64,000 nucleotides of DNA from Dipteris shenzhenensis (Eukaryota; Polypodiophyta; Polypodiopsida; Gleicheniales): the NCBI GenBank assembly GCA_047967505.1, contig CM106540.1; one strand, written 5' to 3'. Shown piece by piece: positions 49,601 through 55,600 of the stretch. A program made the translations under genes and the position numbers. The number at the start of each line of letters is the position of its first letter. Within the stretch, counting starts at the first letter, position 1. The notes beneath the pieces are model-generated. The model made no database searches and was not told the origin of the DNA. It saw only the letters and a list, made by a program, of their open reading frames with translations.

Positions 49601-52600
49601 CTCGGTCTTGGAGATGATTACATTCATCATATCTCCGACATACAGTCTGCTTCTCAAGCATGGATCACTTTGGATACCCTTTTTGGACCCAGATCTAAAA
49701 ACTCTAAGATTGCACTTATGATCTCATTCTTTGATCTACATATGCAGGAGGGAGCTACTATAGCCTCTCATTTCAATTATCTTCGCAGTCTTATGGTTCA
49801 GCTTGCATCAGTAAAGTCTCCCATCTCCGAAGATATTGCTATTGCTGTGCTTCTCAAAAGCTTACCTGACACCTATGCTACTCTTGTCACTATCTTCAAG
49901 TATCACAATAATCCTTCTCTTGAAGGTATCATCAATGCTCTCCAAGAGGAAGAAAGAACTCAACAACGAAAGGTAACTGACACTGCATTTTTAGCAAAGA
50001 AAGGAAGTTCTAAGGTAAGAAAGCCTTGCACCCATTGTGGCAAAACTAATCATATGGAGAAGGACTGTTTCAAGGCTCATCCATGCACCATTTGTGGCCG
50101 TGATAATCACCGGGAGAGGGACTGTTACTCCAAACCCTCTACATCAGCCCCTGCATCTACCTCAGCCCATGTTGCTGCAGCATCTCCATCAACAGATCCT
50201 GCTGTTCCTTCCTCATATGATGAGAAGTGGACTTTCTGATTACTTCTATTTCTTGTCTACCACCTTGACCACCGATGATGTAGGTCAAGGGGTTCTAGTG
50301 TCTTGGTCTTTTTGTTTGACTACAGTCAGTCTTCTATCTATCTAGTCTTGTCTGTCTGTCTATTTGTCTATCAATCTGACTGTGTTTTGTTTTAGATCCA
50401 TCTTGTCCCTACCCTTGTGGACCCATATGAGGATATCACTTGAGGAGGGGTGTCTCAGGATCTTTGTTTGTCATGTCTTCTGTCTTGTCTCTCAGTCTAT
50501 CGGTCTTTATGTCTGTCTTCTAGTCTTGTCTTTCTGTCTTACTCTTAGTGTCCACTTAAGGAGGGTGTTGGAGATAAGTGCACACTAAGTGTACTATTTC
50601 CTAGTCTACATTTGTCTAAGTCTAGTCTAGTCTTTGTGTCTTGAGTGTGCCATGTGGCACCTCTACAATTATCCCATAAGCACTCTTGCTTTATGTCTTG
50701 TACTTTGGCCCATATATTCATGGGTCACATCATTGCAATCTATCTGTCTAGCTTGTGTCTTGTCTACACTCTTCTCAAGGTATTTCTTGTCTTTCAATCT
50801 TGTTATTATTTCATTTCTAGTTTCTAGTTCTTGCTTCCATATTCCAACAAATGTGCATGAAGGAGAAGAGGGGGAGGGGGGGTGGGCTTGCCTTCAAATA
50901 GAAAGAGAGAGAAAGAGGGAGGAATAGGTGGAGATAATCAATCATAAAATACAAAAAAGAAACAAGTGGATCAATCAACAATTCACAATAAGAACTTTTA
51001 AAAATTCTGACTTTTGCCCATCTCCAAAACTGAAGCCTTCACTAAGGCTACCTACGGCAGGACAAAAAGCACGAAGAAGAAAGTACCTTGCTTTTATTGT
51101 GGGAAGCGTGGCCACTTTGCTTGGGAGTGTAAGAAGAAAAGGACAGATATGGCTAAATGCGGGTGTAAACTACTAATGTATCTATGTGCTAGACTAGTAA
51201 TTTTGAGAAAGCCTTAGCTATCTTAAAACCAAATAAGTTTGGCCAAGGCGATCAGTAATGAACTATTGACTTTGGAGCCTCCAATCATTTCACTCTACAC
51301 AAGGACAATGACCATGAAACATGAAAGCTGAAGCTTGAAAGTCCCAAGCTCTTGAAATATGCTAAAAAAATTCAAAATTCGAGAGGTTTGAATGCTTTTT
51401 ATCAAAAGTTTGAAATCAAATGTGCAATCAGGTTGGTGAGCCTCTTTGTCGGTGGGGAGCTTGAAGTCCCTTGTGCTTTGGATGTTTTTGTGCTGCGCGG
51501 AAAGATTGGCTTTAGTCCTTTGAAATCTCATGAATGACCCAAGGGTGTGTACCATGCTCTGGGATGGGTTGGTGTACTTCCAATATGCCATCAGAAAGTC
51601 TTTAGTGGAGCCAATGGCATAGGGACCAATAGGTGGCAAAGTCACCATTGCCTATGTTGTAGCTGGACAATGCTCCACTGCAGCACACCAAAGGTCCATA
51701 AATGCCTCAGACCCCCACCCTGGTTGTTAGCCAGATTCCGTAGGCAGTGAGCTGGGTCTCTGTAAACAGGTTCTGACGGCCAGCTTTTTGTTTCTTTTCC
51801 CCATGATCAGTGCCTTTTGGATTGTTTATTTTTTGATTTTCAACATTAACAGAATGTTCTTTTTTCTAGGAAAAAACAGGGTGCGTAAATGCCTCTCTTA
51901 TAAGGAGGAGAAAAGGGCGGGGTGCTAAGGGAAGCGTACATGGGGAATAAGCCTGGTCAGATAGGTGGATTGAATGAGGCAGACAAGATGTCAATGAGGA
52001 AAGGGGAATAGAAAGGGAAGAAAGAATGGCGAGGGAGAACAAAGAGGAAAAGTAGTGAGGGATGAGGGGAGGGGCATGAGGGAAAGAAGCACCTTGTATT
52101 CTCATAAGTAAGAAGGAAAACAACTTACAAAACTGTGAAAGATTTGATAGTGGTAACTATACGAGTTTGATGAAGTGGAGACAGTGATTTGTGTGGAAAT
52201 CAATCGTCCTCCAGCTTAGTCCAAGCAGCTCGCTCCATTTCTGAAATCATCGATGATGATGAAACTTGCTGAGACACACGTCAAGCCGTTGAATTGTACT
52301 TTAGAACTTAACTTTTAAATAGGTCATATTGGACTTTAATCCTTACGTGGCTGAGCATTCTGCTATCTTTTGGTATCTGTGCTGTTGGAAGTGCTTGGCA
52401 ATCTTACAGTTGCATTGAAGCTGATTATAGTGAGATGATTTTGCTGTATCCATTCTCTATTCCTTCTATCAGTTTCGCAAGATACTTTTAATCTATCGTA
52501 GCTCTCAAAATTTTCATTAGAAGGGTGCTTTTAAATGTTGATATTTAAATGCTGCAGTTCTAACTTATTTGTTGACTGCAGTGTCTTATTGAGATTTGCC

Positions 52601-55600
52601 AAACTCTTTTTCTTGTGGCTTATTTTTTCAAATCTGTTTACAGCCGTCCGTCTGAAGATAGGACAATTCCTCTTAGTGTCATAGCGGAACGAACTAACCT
52701 CTCAATTGAGGAAGTGGAAGCTCTCCTAATGAAAAGTTTGTCCGTAAGTTGTCTTTTCCTACCCTGCACATCTGAAATCAATATCTTTAGTTTATGTGAA
52801 AGAAAAGAAGCTTCTTCATGCACGGTCTTCATTGCTAGCTTTTAGCATGCCTTAGTGTGACTCAACTCTCACAGGCAAGCGAAAGGAAGTCAAGTAGCGA
52901 TTAGATTTTCCATTCCGTTGTCATAAATTTTGTTGTAGAGGAAAGCCTTGACAAATGTTTCCACAAGTGTGTTTTTAATGGTTGTCTTCGAGCCATGTCC
53001 ATAGGTTGGTGTTAAGCAAGGTATTTTTTAAATTGCATTGTGATCTGTTTTTTTTTTGGGCAAGTCAAAGGTTTCAAATCGGATCTCAATTTAGTATATT
53101 TTACCTCATACGAAAAGGATTGGGTGTATCTTGTTATTTTTTATGATAGACTATTTTGGGAACATGTTTAGCTGTGCATTGGTCAGGGCCAAAAGTTTCC
53201 AAATTTCAAACATCTAAATCTGTCTAACGTTTGATTGTGTAAGTGTCTTTATATTGAAAAGCAAAAGGAGGGATGGATAGAAATTGTAAGGAACTCTGAT
53301 GCACAAAGTCCACATCTAGGGGATGCAACCCTGCCAAGTGGTTGGCCAATCAAGGCTCCACACACACATATCCAAAACCATGCATACTAGCTCCCAACGA
53401 GGTATTACAAACCTTATCAATCCTCTCTTTAAACCGAGGAGGGAGATAGAAAATAAAATAAAATGAACCACCCACATTTGGCCAGGTTCAAAAGATTTAA
53501 GTTGAACCACCCACACAGATATAGAAACCACCAAAAGAATATATTTCCGTCCAAAGCTATGGACACAATACAAAATGTGGTCCTTTGAGCTTACCACAAG
53601 GTACTTCTATTATCTGCCGGATATCTCTAGAACACTGAGCCCACGTGCTCCACCTTGAGCGTATGTAGACTCTCCGTCCAAAGACCTCAGCGCCTTGCTG
53701 CCCTAAAAGACAGCCTAGGTTCCAGCCCTAGATGAGCGCAGTCTGCAGCACCTCTGGGTCTCCTCTGCCTCCTGGATGTAGGCCTGAGGGTCAGTGTCCT
53801 TCTGCTCCTGCTGCTTCGAAAACTTGCTGGCTGCTGGATGTGATATGGGGCCAAATGCCCCTGGTTTTATAGGGCTAGAAGCCCCTTGAATGGGCCGACT
53901 TTTGAGGGGGGTGGGCCGACTTTTCAGGCCCCCCCTTTTCTTGATTTGAGGGCCCTCAGGGCCGACCTGCTGGCCAACCCAGATCTTCCCTTTTGGGCTG
54001 CTGTTGAGCCCCAAGGGAGGCCTATATAAGGCCCCTCCCTTGGGCTCCTGCCATGCCAAGATGGCTGGCTTGCCTTGGCCTCCATTTCTGCCCTGCAGTG
54101 CCTCCCTCTTCTGCCCCTTTGGGTTCTGTTGCAGGCCCTTTACCTGGCCCAACAGCTGTGCTATGCAGCCCGTCCTTGACATCTGCTCCCTGAAGGTTTG
54201 CTCCAACGGTTGCCAGTTGGCAAAATCAAGGTGACATAGATATTTCCTTTCCAGACCCTTAGCTATCACTGTGAACGGACAGTTGTTTTTCGAATCCCAG
54301 TTTTGCTTCTCTTGGGCTGTCTTCGTTCTATTTTCTACTTTAGAAACATTTCCCAAACTGTTCATCTCTGGACCGTTATCTGCCAAGTATGGAAGCTTCT
54401 TCCATTGAATATTGCCAGACTAACTGGATGAAATGGATCACTATGCCATGGGATCCTCTGTTGCGCTCTGATTCCAACTGAAAAGACACAAATTGCAAAG
54501 GGTTGATTAGATTTTGACGGTTTTTAACAGTTTCTGGATCTAGAATCAGTCAAAACTTTAATATGTGTGAACATGCAGTGCAGAATATGATTTGCAGCTG
54601 CCTAGAATGTAGAAACTCACATGTGAATGTGGAAGCGAATTTATTGTTATTGAGCAAAATTAGACACTTTTCTAAGTCGATTTTCAAATTTGTAGAGTCT
54701 GGAGTGGAGGGAATTGCAGTAGATTGGACAGAAATCAGCATGTGGGTTGTAGTTTATGCAAGCCACAAATTTTGCATAGAAAATGCAAGAAATAATTTCC
54801 TGTTTTGTAAGCCTTGGAAAGCTGGGTCAGGTCTCAATTTGTAAAGTATGCAGTGTTGTGCATGATTGCCTTGTTTTGCGTGTTGGACAATACACTGTGC
54901 AAGTAGCAGAATTTTGTCCTGCATTGCAGCTGGTTGCTCTGATGCAGCTTTGGACAGTTTTGCTGTTTTTTGATGCAATGGGGTGCATGTAATCTCACAA
55001 GAGATTGTCCCACTTGTGGTGTGAGAGGCTTTGTGATTTATTTGGAAACGTGATGATCAACAACTGATCAGATGGCTTCAATAAGTGATGTGTGTATCAG
55101 TGATGTATAGAAAGTGGAGGGTTCATCCCCTTACACATATGGAAGCAGAAAGAAGAGAAGTGCAAGTTAGCTCTTAATTATGGGAGATTATCGATGACAG
55201 GTGGGCACAAACGAGATTGCAGACTTAGAGAAACAGTAAGAAAAGGCCTTTGCAACAATCAATTTCTGAGTACAAGAACATGCGATTTCACAAATTGAGG
55301 CAATACCTTTTCCCGTTGACTCTTGGAGGATCCTTAAGTATGTATACAGAGCAATGAATATTGCCTCATTTTCTTGCTATGAAGAGCATGTTGTATTTTG
55401 TTAGGCAAGGAGAGACTGAGGCAATTGATGAGTTCAAGCTCCAGGATCAAAGAATTTTGGAATGAACTGTGCAGTTGTTAAGATAAGGACAATGATTTGG
55501 TCTGAATTGTCTTGCTGCTGAATCACACCTTGTAGTCTTATGTTCCAACTTGACTCGTTGCTGAATAGTTTTGTGTGAGCAGCCCATAGCACGGGAGAAA

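Larger units (their letters stand above)
48393..50849 (+). mobile_element. Young gag-only LTR element (TR-GAG type), 2457 bp
   Basis: LTRs 48393-48683 (291 bp) and 50566-50849 (284 bp) begin TGTTGGAG and end TTCCAACA. They show no substitution by eye, only a 5-bp and a 2-bp repeat-length difference. TSD AATGT lies at 48388-48392 and 50850-50854. The PBS TGGTATCAGAGC abuts the 5' LTR (48684-48695) and the polypurine tract AAGGAGGG abuts the 3' LTR. The only gene is an intact gag of 281 codons. This is the layout of terminal-repeat gag-only (TR-GAG) elements, which must borrow pol functions from a partner. Confidence 0.95.

Noticed and set aside
51295-51648. 117-codon minus-strand frame as a gene
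   Set aside because: No recognisable domain, and the opposite strand carries the tail of a gag-protease remnant.
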